Shown here piece by piece: positions 44,256 to 53,624 of a stretch of DNA of 64,000 bases. Under the pieces are notes generated by a model that ran no database searches, was not told where the DNA came from, and saw nothing but the letters and a program-made list of their open reading frames with translations. Position 1 is the first letter of the stretch; each line of letters begins with the position of its first letter. The translations under genes were made by a program, and so were the position numbers. Origin of the DNA: Cellvibrio sp. UBA7661 (GTDB lineage: Bacteria; Pseudomonadota; Gammaproteobacteria; Pseudomonadales; Cellvibrionaceae); the NCBI GenBank assembly GCA_002483365.1, contig DLHT01000011.1, positions 248,001-312,000 of the forward strand. Direction: 5' to 3'.

Positions 44256-45380
44256 ATGCACTGCGAATCTCCAATTAAACGCCGTAAGTCTCGTCAGATT
44301 ATGGTTGGCAATGTTCCTGTGGGTGGCGATGCTCCTATTTCTGTACAGAGTATGACCAATACAGAAACTACAGACGTGATTGCCACTGTAGAGCAAATTC
44401 GCCGAATCCAGCTAGCGGGAGCAGATATTGTCCGTGTTTCTGTCCCAACAATGGAGGCCGCTGAAGCATTCGGTGAAATTCGTAAACAGGTATCCATACC
44501 CTTAGTGGCTGATATCCACTTTGATTATCGCATCGCTTTGCGGGTAGCAGACTTGGGTGTGGATTGTTTACGTATCAATCCAGGCAATATTGGAAGAGAA
44601 AAACGCATCAAAGCAGTTGTCGATAAAGCGCGCGATTTGAATATACCAATTCGTATTGGCGTTAACGCAGGATCTCTGGAAAAAGATCTACAAAAAAAAT
44701 ACGGTGAACCTACACCAGATGCTTTAGTTGAATCTGCTTTGCGTCATGTAGAGATTTTGGATTCATTGAATTTTCAAAATTTTAAGGTCAGCGTAAAAGC
44801 ATCGGATATATTTATGGCAGTTGCTGCGTATCGCAAGTTAGCCACACTAATTGAACAGCCACTACACTTGGGTATCACTGAAGCGGGCGGTTTACGCTCC
44901 GGTACTGTCAAGTCGTCTATCGGCTTGGGTGCGCTTTTGATGGATGGTATTGGCGATACTATTCGTGTATCTCTTGCTGCTGATCCTGTAGAAGAGATCA
45001 AAGTGGGCTGGGATATGCTGCGCAGCCTGCGCTTGCGCAGCAAGGGTGTTAATTTCATCGCCTGTCCAAGTTGTTCGCGTCAAAATTTCGATGTAATCAA
45101 AACAATGAATGATTTGGAACAGCGAGTTGAAGATATTACCGTGCCTCTTGATGTGGCAGTAATCGGCTGTGTGGTTAATGGGCCAGGTGAAGCAAAAGAG
45201 GCGGATTTAGGTTTAGCTGGCGGTACGCCAAGTAATTTAATTTACATTGATGGCGAGCCTAATCAAAAGTTAACCAATGAAAATCTGGTGGATAATCTGG
45301 AGCGGTTGATTCGTGCAAAAGCAGCACAAAAACAAGCGCAAATAGACGCAGATGCAAAAAATATTATCGCTAAAGCCTAA
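44256..45380 (+). CDS. ispG: 4-hydroxy-3-methylbut-2-enyl diphosphate synthase
   Basis: A [4Fe-4S] enzyme of the MEP isoprenoid pathway. The 374-aa protein opens MHCESPIKRRKSRQIMVGNV and has PISVQSMTNTETTD, the TIM-barrel segment, and cluster ligands in FIACPSCSRQNFD and VIGCVVNGPGEA. It depends on the Fe-S machinery encoded a few kilobases upstream. Normal length. Confidence 0.97.
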   Translation: MHCESPIKRRKSRQIMVGNVPVGGDAPISVQSMTNTETTDVIATVEQIRRIQLAGADIVRVSVPTMEAAEAFGEIRKQVSIPLVADIHFDYRIALRVADLGVDCLRINPGNIGREKRIKAVVDKARDLNIPIRIGVNAGSLEKDLQKKYGEPTPDALVESALRHVEILDSLNFQNFKVSVKASDIFMAVAAYRKLATLIEQPLHLGITEAGGLRSGTVKSSIGLGALLMDGIGDTIRVSLAADPVEEIKVGWDMLRSLRLRSKGVNFIACPSCSRQNFDVIKTMNDLEQRVEDITVPLDVAVIGCVVNGPGEAKEADLGLAGGTPSNLIYIDGEPNQKLTNENLVDNLERLIRAKAAQKQAQIDADAKNIIAKA

Positions 45381-45412
45381 TCGGTTTTCGCTCGTACTTT
45401 AAAGGTTAGAAA

Positions 45413-46684
45413 TTGAAAAAAATCCAAGCAATTCGTGGGATGAATGATCTGCTGCCCGAGCAATCTTCCTTATGGCAGTATGTAGAAAGTGTTGTTACTG
45501 ATATTTTGGTTCGTTATGGTTATCAGGAAATACGCTTTCCGATTGTTGAATCAACAGAGCTATTTAAACGCTCTATCGGTGAAGTGACTGATATCGTTGA
45601 AAAAGAAATGTATATCTTTGAGGATCGCAATGGCGATAGTCTCACATTGCGCCCTGAAGGAACTGCATGTTGTGTGCGTGCATGCGAAGAAAATGGATTG
45701 CTTTATAATCAAATGCAGCGTTTGTGGTACATGGGACCTATGTTTCGTCACGAACGGCCACAGAAAGGCCGCTATCGGCAATTTCATCAAATAGGCGTCG
45801 AAACTTTTGGTATCCAGGGGCCTGATATAGATGCTGAAGTACTTATATTGAGTGCGCGTATTTTGAGAGAACTTGGAGTTGCTAGCCATGTTGTTCTACA
45901 GATCAACTCGCTCGGCAGTACAGAAGCTCGCGCGGCTTATAAAACAGCATTGGTTGCGTATTTGTCCGGGTTACAAGATCAGTTAGATGAAGATAGTAAG
46001 CGCAGGCTAGAGACTAACCCGATGCGTATTCTTGATTCAAAAGATGCCAATACTCAAAAGCTGCTCGATGCAGCTCCGGTATTACTTGATTATCTGGATG
46101 AAGAATCTCGCCTCCATTTTGATGGGCTGAGGGCATTATTAGATACAGCAGGCATACGCTATCAGGTAAATCCACGTTTAGTGCGTGGTCTTGATTATTA
46201 TGGTAAAACGGCTTTTGAATGGGTGACTGACAAGCTTGGAGCTCAAAGCACGGTCTGTGCTGGTGGCCGCTATGATGGTTTAGTGGAGCAATTGGGAGGT
46301 AAATCAACACCTGCAGTTGGTTTTGGTATTGGTCTCGAGCGGCTGGTTTTACTATTGCAAGCAGTTGATGCTGTTCCTGTTGGACTTGATCAACAAGCCG
46401 ATGTATTTTTGGTTGCGGTAGGCAATGTGCAATCAATTGCTATGCAATTGGCAGAGCGCATTCGTGATGAATTGCCTTTTGTTCGTTTACTGACCAATTG
46501 CGGTGGTGGTAATTTTAAGAGCCAATTAAAAAGGGCTGATAAAAGTGGTGCAGATATCGCTTTGATTCTAGGTGAAGATGAAGCTAACGCAGGTACTGTA
46601 AGCGTCAAATTTTTACGTGAAGAGATAGAACAAAAAACATTGCCTTTTGATGAGGCAATTGCTTATCTTCGCTCGCTTGAGTAG
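45413..46684 (+). CDS. hisS: histidyl-tRNA synthetase
   Basis: Class II synthetase charging tRNA-His. It starts at TTG 45413 with AAAGGT about six bases upstream; the next ATG would lose the conserved MKKIQAIRGMNDLLP opening. The 423-aa protein shows motif 2 MGPMFRHERPQKGRYRQFHQ, the HisA motif VRGLDYYGKTAFEWV, VCAGGRYDGLVEQLGG and motif 3 PAVGFGIGLERLVLL. A TTG start may lower its translation. Confidence 0.97.
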   Translation: MKKIQAIRGMNDLLPEQSSLWQYVESVVTDILVRYGYQEIRFPIVESTELFKRSIGEVTDIVEKEMYIFEDRNGDSLTLRPEGTACCVRACEENGLLYNQMQRLWYMGPMFRHERPQKGRYRQFHQIGVETFGIQGPDIDAEVLILSARILRELGVASHVVLQINSLGSTEARAAYKTALVAYLSGLQDQLDEDSKRRLETNPMRILDSKDANTQKLLDAAPVLLDYLDEESRLHFDGLRALLDTAGIRYQVNPRLVRGLDYYGKTAFEWVTDKLGAQSTVCAGGRYDGLVEQLGGKSTPAVGFGIGLERLVLLLQAVDAVPVGLDQQADVFLVAVGNVQSIAMQLAERIRDELPFVRLLTNCGGGNFKSQLKRADKSGADIALILGEDEANAGTVSVKFLREEIEQKTLPFDEAIAYLRSLE

Positions 46685-46764
46685 CCCCACTTTTTGAGCA
46701 AAAAAATAACGTTTTAATCATTTATTTATGTCTGGCGCGTTACGCCTTTCTATAGGAGTTAATT

Positions 46765-47469
46765 GTGAGTGTACATCTTTCAGAAGAAGAACAATTAGAA
46801 GTATTAAAGCGTTGGTGGAAGGACTACGGTAAAACTGTCGTAATTGCCGTTGTTGTTGCTGTGGTTGGTTATTTTGGTTACACCGCATGGCAGGATCAAA
46901 AACGCCAAAAGGCTGAGCAGTCGTCTGAGATCTACGAGCAATTGCTTAAATTAACTGTTACTGAGCCTGGTAAATCATTGAGTGTTTCAGACAAAGCAAC
47001 AATAAGCCATCTAGCTGGTGAGCTCAAAGATTCCAATAGTAAAAGTATGTATGCGCACAGTGCAGCTTTTTTCCTTGCTAAATTGGCGGTTGAAGATAAT
47101 AAATTGGATGAGGCTGTTACTGAACTTAAATGGGTTTTATCTGCCAAACCGGATGCCGCCACTGAGCAGCTAGCCAGATTGCGTTTGGCCCGTGTATTAA
47201 CTGCGCAAAAAGCTTATGCCGATGCATTGGCTCAACTGTCACCTGAACCAGCTGCTGCATTTACATCTGAATATGCTGAAGCTCGCGGTGATATTTTAAA
47301 ATTACAAGGTGATTTGGATGCTGCACGTACTGCTTATGAGAAAGCTTTGTCCGCAACAGATCCGCAACAACAAGAGCGTTACATGCTATTGCAGATGAAA
47401 GTGAATGATTTAAAAATAGGCGTAACAACGGTGCCTGCAGCTGCGGCTGCAGAGGAGAAAGCACAATGA
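46765..47469 (+). CDS. yfgM: YfgM, periplasmic TPR protein of the Sec translocon
   Basis: Inner-membrane protein with a periplasmic TPR-like domain; in E. coli it associates with SecYEG and PpiD. It starts at GTG 46765. The 234-aa product begins MSVHLSEEEQLEVLKRWWKD, the family start, then a single helix TVVIAVVVAVVGYFGYTAW (about 22-40) and helical repeats such as FFLAKLAVEDNKLDEAVTEL. Its stop overlaps the bamB start (ATGATG). Confidence 0.93.
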   Translation: MSVHLSEEEQLEVLKRWWKDYGKTVVIAVVVAVVGYFGYTAWQDQKRQKAEQSSEIYEQLLKLTVTEPGKSLSVSDKATISHLAGELKDSNSKSMYAHSAAFFLAKLAVEDNKLDEAVTELKWVLSAKPDAATEQLARLRLARVLTAQKAYADALAQLSPEPAAAFTSEYAEARGDILKLQGDLDAARTAYEKALSATDPQQQERYMLLQMKVNDLKIGVTTVPAAAAAEEKAQ

Positions 47470-48692
47470 TGCAAGTCCCCGTGAGGCACTGGAGCTGCGT
47501 AGTATTGCTTTGTGCATTCGCTATGTCTGGATGTTCCTTGTTTAGCAAGAAAACCGGGAACGAACCTATGGAGTTGGTCGATTTTGAGCAAACTATCGAC
47601 CTCGATAAGGTATGGAAGCGAGGCATAGGTGAGGGTCAAAACAAAGGCTTTAGTAGTCTTACTCCTGCATTGGATGATGATAAAATTTATGCGGTTGACT
47701 ACGAAGGCTTGGTTGTTGCTGTCAATAATAAGACAGGTAAAAAACTATGGTCCCGTAAAGTCAACAAAGAACAGCTTGGTCTATGGGGCTGGATAAAGAG
47801 CTTTTTTGTTGCGGGCGATCCTAACCGTCAAATAGTCGGTGGTATAGCTGCTGAAAATGGTCTGCTGTTGGTGGCGACCTATGCTGGTGAAGTAATGGCG
47901 TTATCGAAAGATAATGGTGATGAACTGTGGCGTAAACAATTACCCGGAGAGATTGTGTCCGCTCCCCGGACAAACGGTAGTGTCGTTGCTACGCAAACAG
48001 TTAATGGGAAGTTATTCGCACTAGATGCAAAGACAGGGGAACAGTTGTGGTTTTATGACAACCCTCCACCAGTGCTTACTTTGCGTGGTACGCCATCGCC
48101 GATTGTTACTGATACTGCAATTTATGCTGGTTTCTCCAATGGTAGGATGATGGCTTTTAATCCCACAAATGGTTTGATTTTATGGGAGCAACGCATCGCT
48201 TCACCCAAAGGGCGTTCAGAGTTGGAGCGTATGGTCGATATCCATGCGAGTCCTCTGATTCGCGACGGTGTAATTTATGTAGGTACATATCAAGGACGAA
48301 TAAGTGCATTAGCACGAGGTACCGGTAGTCCTATGTGGGGACAAGATGGGTCGACTAGTGAAAATCTGGCGCTATCAACAGATAAGCTGTTTGTTTCTCA
48401 AACAGACGGGAAACTGGTTGCTTACAGTGCAACTACAGGTGAAAAATTATGGAGCAACGAGAAAATGTTGCGTCGTAGTTTGAATGGCCCTCAAGTTTTT
48501 GGTGACTACGTCGCTGTTGTTGATTTCAAGGGTTATATGCACGTAGTCAATCAAAGTGATGGAGAATTTGTAGCTCGTGTTCGTGTTGATCGGAAGGGGG
48601 CTCGTGCTCCAATGCTAACTGATGGTGAGACTCTTTACGTGTTCACGAATCGCGGTAAGTTGATTGCTTATCGCGCAAAAGCAGGAAAATAG
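47466..48692 (+). CDS. bamB: outer-membrane assembly lipoprotein BamB
   Basis: Scaffold lipoprotein of the BAM complex that inserts beta-barrel proteins. The 408-aa protein has lipobox AMSGCSLF and eight beta-propeller blades of PQQ type, with repeated units such as KLFALDAKTGEQLWFYDN and VVAVNNKTGKKLWSRKV. It overlaps yfgM by four bases; a second ATG at 47469 is also possible. A long-looped hairpin lies between it and der. Confidence 0.96.
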   Translation: MMQVPVRHWSCVVLLCAFAMSGCSLFSKKTGNEPMELVDFEQTIDLDKVWKRGIGEGQNKGFSSLTPALDDDKIYAVDYEGLVVAVNNKTGKKLWSRKVNKEQLGLWGWIKSFFVAGDPNRQIVGGIAAENGLLLVATYAGEVMALSKDNGDELWRKQLPGEIVSAPRTNGSVVATQTVNGKLFALDAKTGEQLWFYDNPPPVLTLRGTPSPIVTDTAIYAGFSNGRMMAFNPTNGLILWEQRIASPKGRSELERMVDIHASPLIRDGVIYVGTYQGRISALARGTGSPMWGQDGSTSENLALSTDKLFVSQTDGKLVAYSATTGEKLWSNEKMLRRSLNGPQVFGDYVAVVDFKGYMHVVNQSDGEFVARVRVDRKGARAPMLTDGETLYVFTNRGKLIAYRAKAGK

Positions 48693-48716
48693 CTTCTCCT
48701 CAAAATACTCAGTCTA

Positions 48717-48780
48717 ACCAGCCGCTTGAGTTTACCTTGCTTTAATGAGGTACACTTTACAGCGGCTGGTTTTGTTTTTT
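48717..48780 (+). terminator. terminator with long loop between bamB and der
   Basis: ACCAGCCGCT (48717-48726) pairs perfectly with AGCGGCTGGT (48761-48770), followed by TTTGTTTTTT. The 34-base loop is unusually long. TTGAGT (48726-48731) and TACACT (48751-48756), spaced 19 bases, lie at the edge of the stem and in the loop and could be a weak der promoter. Confidence 0.6.
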
Positions 48781-48847
48781 GGTGTAGCTAATTCTGTAGT
48801 CCGTTGTTTTCATTGCTTTCTTTGAATCTTATCCCATAGATACTTTT

Positions 48848-50254
48848 ATGATTATCCCTGTTATTGCCCTTGTTGGCCGCCCGAATGTGGGTAAATCGAC
48901 GTTGTTCAACCGTTTGACGCAATCACGTGATGCGTTAGTTGCAGACTATCCGGGGTTGACCCGAGACCGCAAGTACGGTGAAGGTATGCTGGAAAATCGC
49001 CGTTTTATTGTAATAGATACAGGTGGTATCAGTGGTGAGGAGGAGGGAATTGACAGCATGATGGCTGGACAGTCTCTATTGGCTGTTCAGGAGGCTGATA
49101 TCGTACTGTTTATTGTTGATAGCCGAGCGGGATTAAATCCTGCGGATGAGTTGATTGCCAAGCATTTGCGGGTAAATAACAAGAAGACCTATCTGGTTGC
49201 TAATAAAATTGATGGCATGGATCCCGATATCGCATTAGCCCCCTTTTATGAGTTAGGGATGGGCGAGGTTTATCCTACCACAGCTAGTCATGGTCGAGGC
49301 GTTCGCTCTTTGATGGAAGAGGTTCTTGCAAAGATCCCAGAGTTTCCCGAGGATTATCAAGCTGAAGAAGCTACCGGGATCAAGATCGCTGTCGTTGGCC
49401 GCCCAAATGTCGGTAAGTCAACTTTGGTCAATCGTTTGCTCGGTGAGGATCGAGTGGTGGTATATGATCAGCCAGGTACCACGCGCGATAGCATTTACAT
49501 CAATTACACTCGTTTTGATAAGCCCTATACTCTGATTGATACCGCGGGCGTAAGAAGAAGAAAAAATATTGATTTGATGGTTGAGAAGTTTTCTATTGTC
49601 AAAACCATGCAGGCTATTGCCGACGCCAATGTGGTAGTGCTGGTGATGGATGCCAGTGAAGGCGTTGTTGAGCAGGATTTGCATCTTATGGGAACGACTA
49701 TTGAGGCGGGAAGGGCATTGGTTATCGCACTGAACAAGTGGGATGGTCTGGATGATTCGCACAAACAATATGTTAAGAGTGAGATTGAGCGGCGCTTACG
49801 ATTTGTTGATTTTGCCACTATCCATTTTATTTCTGCTTTACATGGCACGGGTGTAGGCAACCTCTACAAATCGATTGAATTGGCTTACCAATCAGCTACA
49901 GACAAGTTTAGTACTAATTTCCTGACTCGTATCCTGCAAGATGCAGTACGTGAGCATCAGCCTCCAATGATCCAAGGACGTCGTATTAAGCTGCGTTATG
50001 CACACCCTGGAGGACATAACCCTCCGATTATTGTTATTCATGGCAATCAAACTAATGACGTACCTAGCCACTACACTAAGTATCTGGAAAAAACATTCAG
50101 ACGTGTGTTGGATTTACACGGCACACCCGTGAAAATCGAATTCCGTAATAACGATAACCCATACAGTGAGCGTAAAAGCAAAATGACGCAGCGCCAACTG
50201 GTGGAGCTGCGTAGAAAAGCAGAGCGTGATAAAAAACGTAATCCGACGAAATAA
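48848..50254 (+). CDS. der: ribosome biogenesis GTPase Der (EngA)
   Basis: Tandem GTPase needed for 50S subunit assembly. The 468-aa protein has G1 motifs LVGRPNVGKSTLFN (about residue 7) and VVGRPNVGKSTLVN (about 182), G3 DTGGI and DTAGV, NKID and NKWD, and a C-terminal KH-like domain ending in a basic tail MTQRQLVELRRKAERDKKRN. It ends the conserved ndk-der run. Confidence 0.97.
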   Translation: MIIPVIALVGRPNVGKSTLFNRLTQSRDALVADYPGLTRDRKYGEGMLENRRFIVIDTGGISGEEEGIDSMMAGQSLLAVQEADIVLFIVDSRAGLNPADELIAKHLRVNNKKTYLVANKIDGMDPDIALAPFYELGMGEVYPTTASHGRGVRSLMEEVLAKIPEFPEDYQAEEATGIKIAVVGRPNVGKSTLVNRLLGEDRVVVYDQPGTTRDSIYINYTRFDKPYTLIDTAGVRRRKNIDLMVEKFSIVKTMQAIADANVVVLVMDASEGVVEQDLHLMGTTIEAGRALVIALNKWDGLDDSHKQYVKSEIERRLRFVDFATIHFISALHGTGVGNLYKSIELAYQSATDKFSTNFLTRILQDAVREHQPPMIQGRRIKLRYAHPGGHNPPIIVIHGNQTNDVPSHYTKYLEKTFRRVLDLHGTPVKIEFRNNDNPYSERKSKMTQRQLVELRRKAERDKKRNPTK

Positions 50255-50357
50255 GCATTTACGGCTGCTAATAGCTTGCGCTCAATGAGGTGAAGGAGTA
50301 GTGTTACGCGCCTTATTGAGAACCGTTTACTTCTGTCCTTACACTCCTGAGTAGAAG

Positions 50358-51554
50358 ATGACATCCGCAAGCCGCAAGCTGCTTATCATCGATGACGACG
50401 CTTTGGTTCGCCAAAGTATTGTGACCTATCTTACAGACAGTGGTTTTACTGTCTGCGCCGCAGCTGATGCGACCTCTGCCCTTGATTTACTGGCTGATAC
50501 TAGCTCCCTCCCTGATTTAATCATCACTGACTTGAGAATGCCTAATGGCGATGGACTGCAGCTATTGCAAACCTTGAATGAGCGCTACGGCGTAATTCCC
50601 GTGATAGTGATTTCTGGTGCAGGAGTCATGAATGATGTAGTGAGCGCATTGCGTTTGGGGGCAAGGGATTACCTTATAAAGCCTGTCGTGGATTTGGAAG
50701 TTCTTGTTCACTCGATCAATAAAGTACTGGACCGTGAAGATCTGGAGGATGAAAACCGGCGTTATCGTGTGCAGTTGGAAGAAGCAAATCGTGAGTTAAA
50801 AGAAAACCTCCGTGTTTTAGAGAGGGATCAAATTGCAGGTCGGCGGGTTCAGCGCCGTTTGATGCCATCAGGTTTTACAACAGAAGAGGGCTATACAGCA
50901 GCGCACACAATTGTCCCCTCCTTATTTCTTAGCGGTGATTTTGTTGATTATGCCCATATCAAAAAACGTTACCTTGCTTTTTATCTTGCCGATGTTTCGG
51001 GTCATGGTGCTTCCTCTGCGTTTGTGACTATTTGGCTCAAGCATCTGGTAAGCCGAATGGTGCGTGAAGAAGGTTTATTTGGTGATGAGCTTTCTTTCGC
51101 TGAAGGTGCAGATCTGATGTTGCGGCAGATTAACCGTGAGCTTCATGAGACCCGCCTGAGCCACCATCTGACCTTGTTCGTTGGTGTTATCGATACCCAG
51201 ACGCACAAAATGCATTATGTGGTTGCAGGGCACTTACCAATGCCAATTTTGCTTACGACAAGTGGCGCTGAATATTTGATGGGGCGTGGCAAGCCCGTCG
51301 GTATTTTTAAAGAAATTAATTGGCAAGTATATGAATACCAATTGCCTGAACAATTTGCGCTTGTTTGTTTTTCTGATGGTGTATTGGAAATATTACCTCC
51401 AACGGAACTTCAAGATAAGGAAGCGCACCTGTTAAAACTAATTGCTTCCAGCAGTGGCAGTTTGGAGTCTGTCTGTAATACTTTAGTTATAAAAGAGATT
51501 CGCGATAACCCGGATGACATCGCAGTCCTGTCTATCACCCGAGGTATTAGTTGA
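50358..51554 (+). CDS. RssB-like response regulator with PP2C phosphatase domain
   Basis: A 398-aa two-domain regulator. The receiver (about 6-122) has acidic pocket IDDDA, acceptor Asp58 in LPDLIITDLRMPNGDG, and the lysine in DYLIKPVVD. A coiled coil (about 128-170) follows, then a SpoIIE/PP2C serine phosphatase with SGDFVDYAHI, LADVSGHGAS, VVAGHLPMP, CFSDGVLEI and NPDDIAVLSI, so the metal-binding aspartates look intact. The next gene is a STAS protein, its likely substrate. The pair with tal nearby recalls Pseudomonas PA2798-PA2796, where the regulator is called RssB; that link is from memory. Confidence 0.9.
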   Translation: MTSASRKLLIIDDDALVRQSIVTYLTDSGFTVCAAADATSALDLLADTSSLPDLIITDLRMPNGDGLQLLQTLNERYGVIPVIVISGAGVMNDVVSALRLGARDYLIKPVVDLEVLVHSINKVLDREDLEDENRRYRVQLEEANRELKENLRVLERDQIAGRRVQRRLMPSGFTTEEGYTAAHTIVPSLFLSGDFVDYAHIKKRYLAFYLADVSGHGASSAFVTIWLKHLVSRMVREEGLFGDELSFAEGADLMLRQINRELHETRLSHHLTLFVGVIDTQTHKMHYVVAGHLPMPILLTTSGAEYLMGRGKPVGIFKEINWQVYEYQLPEQFALVCFSDGVLEILPPTELQDKEAHLLKLIASSSGSLESVCNTLVIKEIRDNPDDIAVLSITRGIS

Positions 51555-52036
51555 TGAAAGCCGGTCAGATTTTAGTTGCCGATCACGATGGTGTTTATGT
51601 CATCAAGATGGTGGGTGATGTTCGCCTGACTCTGTGTATTTCGTTCGATCAGTTCATTGATTCAATGTTCAAGAATGCACATTTCACATCTGTGCTTTTT
51701 GATCTATCGGAAGCAGAAGCAATTGATAGTACGACGCTAGGTCTGATGGCAAAAATTTCTATTTTGGGGCAGGAGCAGCATGGTGTCATACCGGTAATTC
51801 TTGCCAGCAACCCCAGTATCCAGCGAATTCTCCAGACAATGGGGTTTAGTGACATTTTTGTTATCGTGGATAAATTGGATGAGCCAGTTTTTGCTGAGCA
51901 ACCGCTGAATTGCATTAATTGCGATGAACAACAAGTAAAAGAAAAGGTAATTGAAGCACATAAACTGCTGATGGGATTAAATGCCAGTAATGCTGATACA
52001 TTCCGTAATTTGGTCAACATGTTAGAAAACTGCTAA
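51554..52036 (+). CDS. STAS-domain anti-sigma factor antagonist
   Basis: A 160-aa protein with an N-terminal STAS domain (about 3-105). The phosphorylatable serine region is SEAEAIDSTTLGLMAKI (Ser59), where a kinase would add and the upstream PP2C phosphatase remove phosphate. A C-terminal extension (about 115-160) carries a CINCDEQQ pair of cysteines and a helix. It overlaps the upstream stop by one base (TGATG). It resembles RssC of pseudomonads by context. No partner kinase or anti-sigma gene lies nearby. Confidence 0.88.
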   Translation: MKAGQILVADHDGVYVIKMVGDVRLTLCISFDQFIDSMFKNAHFTSVLFDLSEAEAIDSTTLGLMAKISILGQEQHGVIPVILASNPSIQRILQTMGFSDIFVIVDKLDEPVFAEQPLNCINCDEQQVKEKVIEAHKLLMGLNASNADTFRNLVNMLENC

Positions 52037-52073
52037 GTCCTTTCTGCAATAAGATTCTTTCTGTTTTTCCTAT

Positions 52074-52538
52074 TTACTGCGACAAACCACTCTTTACTAC
52101 GCTTTTTGCCCGAATAAATTCGTTATGGGGCACATAGATTAAATCTGCAATTTTACGTATCACGTAATCTTCATACTTATTCAAAGTACCATCGGCATAA
52201 GCAACTTCCCACATGGCTTTTATTAGATTGAATTTTTCTTGGGCATCGCAGTATTGATTGATGAGTTGAGTGAATTGGTGAAGAGAGGTGGAATGTTCTG
52301 ATTCACTTTTGGCCAGATCAATTAACTCTGAGATCTCACTGGGCGATAAACTGAGCTTGCGTATGAGCAACTGCCCCAAACGCTCCATCTCTGTACCAGA
52401 AAATTCGTGATCTGCCATAGCTACTTCAACCAATAGCGCTGCAATAGCTATGTGTTTTTGATGTAGAGACAGTGTTGGTGAAGCGCCACCCGCGGGTTGC
52501 AGGTGGCGCTCGATAAAGCGAGAAAGCTTACTAAGCAC
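52074..52538 (-). CDS. TerB-like protein
   Basis: A 154-aa all-helical protein of the TerB-like group, first seen in tellurite resistance clusters but widespread without that role. The repeated acidic metal-site pattern is visible as VEVAMADHEFSGTEMERL and WEVAYADGTLNKYEDYVI. The ending AKSVVKSGLSQ is family-like. Its start overlaps the 3' end of tal by eight bases, so the two are cotranscribed. No other ter genes are present, so I do not call tellurite resistance. Confidence 0.82.
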   Translation of the reverse strand: MLSKLSRFIERHLQPAGGASPTLSLHQKHIAIAALLVEVAMADHEFSGTEMERLGQLLIRKLSLSPSEISELIDLAKSESEHSTSLHQFTQLINQYCDAQEKFNLIKAMWEVAYADGTLNKYEDYVIRKIADLIYVPHNEFIRAKSVVKSGLSQ

Positions 52539-53484
52539 GAGCTTTTAACAGATTTTCAAGGTTAATTTGGTCTTTTACAAAACCACGAATACCTTCAGCT
52601 AATTTCTCGGTTGCCATTGCATCTTGATTCAAGCCGAAGCGGAAGCTTTGCTCGGTTTCGATGCGCTTGGCAATGCTTTCGCCAGTACTGTCAGGTGAGA
52701 GTACACGCTTAAGCTCATTTTTGTCCTGATCCAGCTCTTGAAGCAGTTGTGGGCTGATGGTTAATCGATCACAGCCTGCTAAAGCTTCAATCTCTCCTGG
52801 GTTGCGGAAGCTTGCGCCCATAACAACAGTTTTGTATCCATGTTGTTTGTAGTAGTTGTAAATATGACGAACAGAAATTACACCGGGATCTTCTTCAGCG
52901 GTGTAGTCTTTTTTGTCGGTATTGGCTTTGTACCAGTCCAAAATACGGCCGACGAATGGTGAAATCAAAAATACGCCCGCATCGGCACAAGCTGCAGCTT
53001 GGTTAAAGCCAAATAGCAAAGTGAGGTTGCAGTTAATGCCTTCTTTTTCCAATACTTCTGCAGCACGTATACCTTCCCACGTGGATGCAAGTTTGATCAG
53101 AACACGAGATTTATCGACACCGCCTTTCTCGTAAAGCTTAATCAGTTCGTGAGCTTTCGCGATAGATGCTTTTGTATCAAACGAGAGACGAGCATCGACT
53201 TCAGTAGAAATACGGCCTGGAACGATCTTCAAAATCTCCAGACCAATACCTACCGCCAAATGATCACAGGCGGCACTCAGTTGTTGTGCGCTATTGGTGA
53301 TACTCTTGCTTGCATTAATCGATGCAGCCAAGAGGTCTTGATATTGCGGCATTTGCGCAGCTTTATAGACCAGTGATGGGTTGGTAGTTGCATCCAGTGG
53401 TTTATAGAGGCGGATAGCTTCGATGTCGCCGGTGTCAGCAACTACGTCGGTAAATTGTTTCAGTTGTTCAAGTTTACTAGTCAC
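52531..53484 (-). CDS. tal: transaldolase
   Basis: Pentose-phosphate enzyme moving a dihydroxyacetone unit between sugars. The 317-aa protein begins MTSKLEQLKQFTDVVADTGD and has DATTNPSLVYKAA, the Schiff-base lysine Lys131 in RVLIKLASTWEGIRAAEVL, and SPFVGRILDWYK. It is the long E. coli TalB type. It is followed by the overlapping TerB-like gene. Confidence 0.97.
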   Translation of the reverse strand: MTSKLEQLKQFTDVVADTGDIEAIRLYKPLDATTNPSLVYKAAQMPQYQDLLAASINASKSITNSAQQLSAACDHLAVGIGLEILKIVPGRISTEVDARLSFDTKASIAKAHELIKLYEKGGVDKSRVLIKLASTWEGIRAAEVLEKEGINCNLTLLFGFNQAAACADAGVFLISPFVGRILDWYKANTDKKDYTAEEDPGVISVRHIYNYYKQHGYKTVVMGASFRNPGEIEALAGCDRLTISPQLLQELDQDKNELKRVLSPDSTGESIAKRIETEQSFRFGLNQDAMATEKLAEGIRGFVKDQINLENLLKARA

Positions 53485-53624
53485 AGTGGTAATCCTATCT
53501 CTGAAAGTACAAGTGGTTGATCTTCATTTATTGCCGTCAGATATATTGTAGTCTTAATGACTTTATGCTGGAAGCTGTCATTTTTTATAAGTAGTGAAAT
53601 CAATAGTCACAACGGATGTTACGC

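Noticed and set aside
52074..52538. Tellurite resistance determinant
   Set aside because: Only a TerB-like domain is present; no terA, terC, terD or terE nearby.
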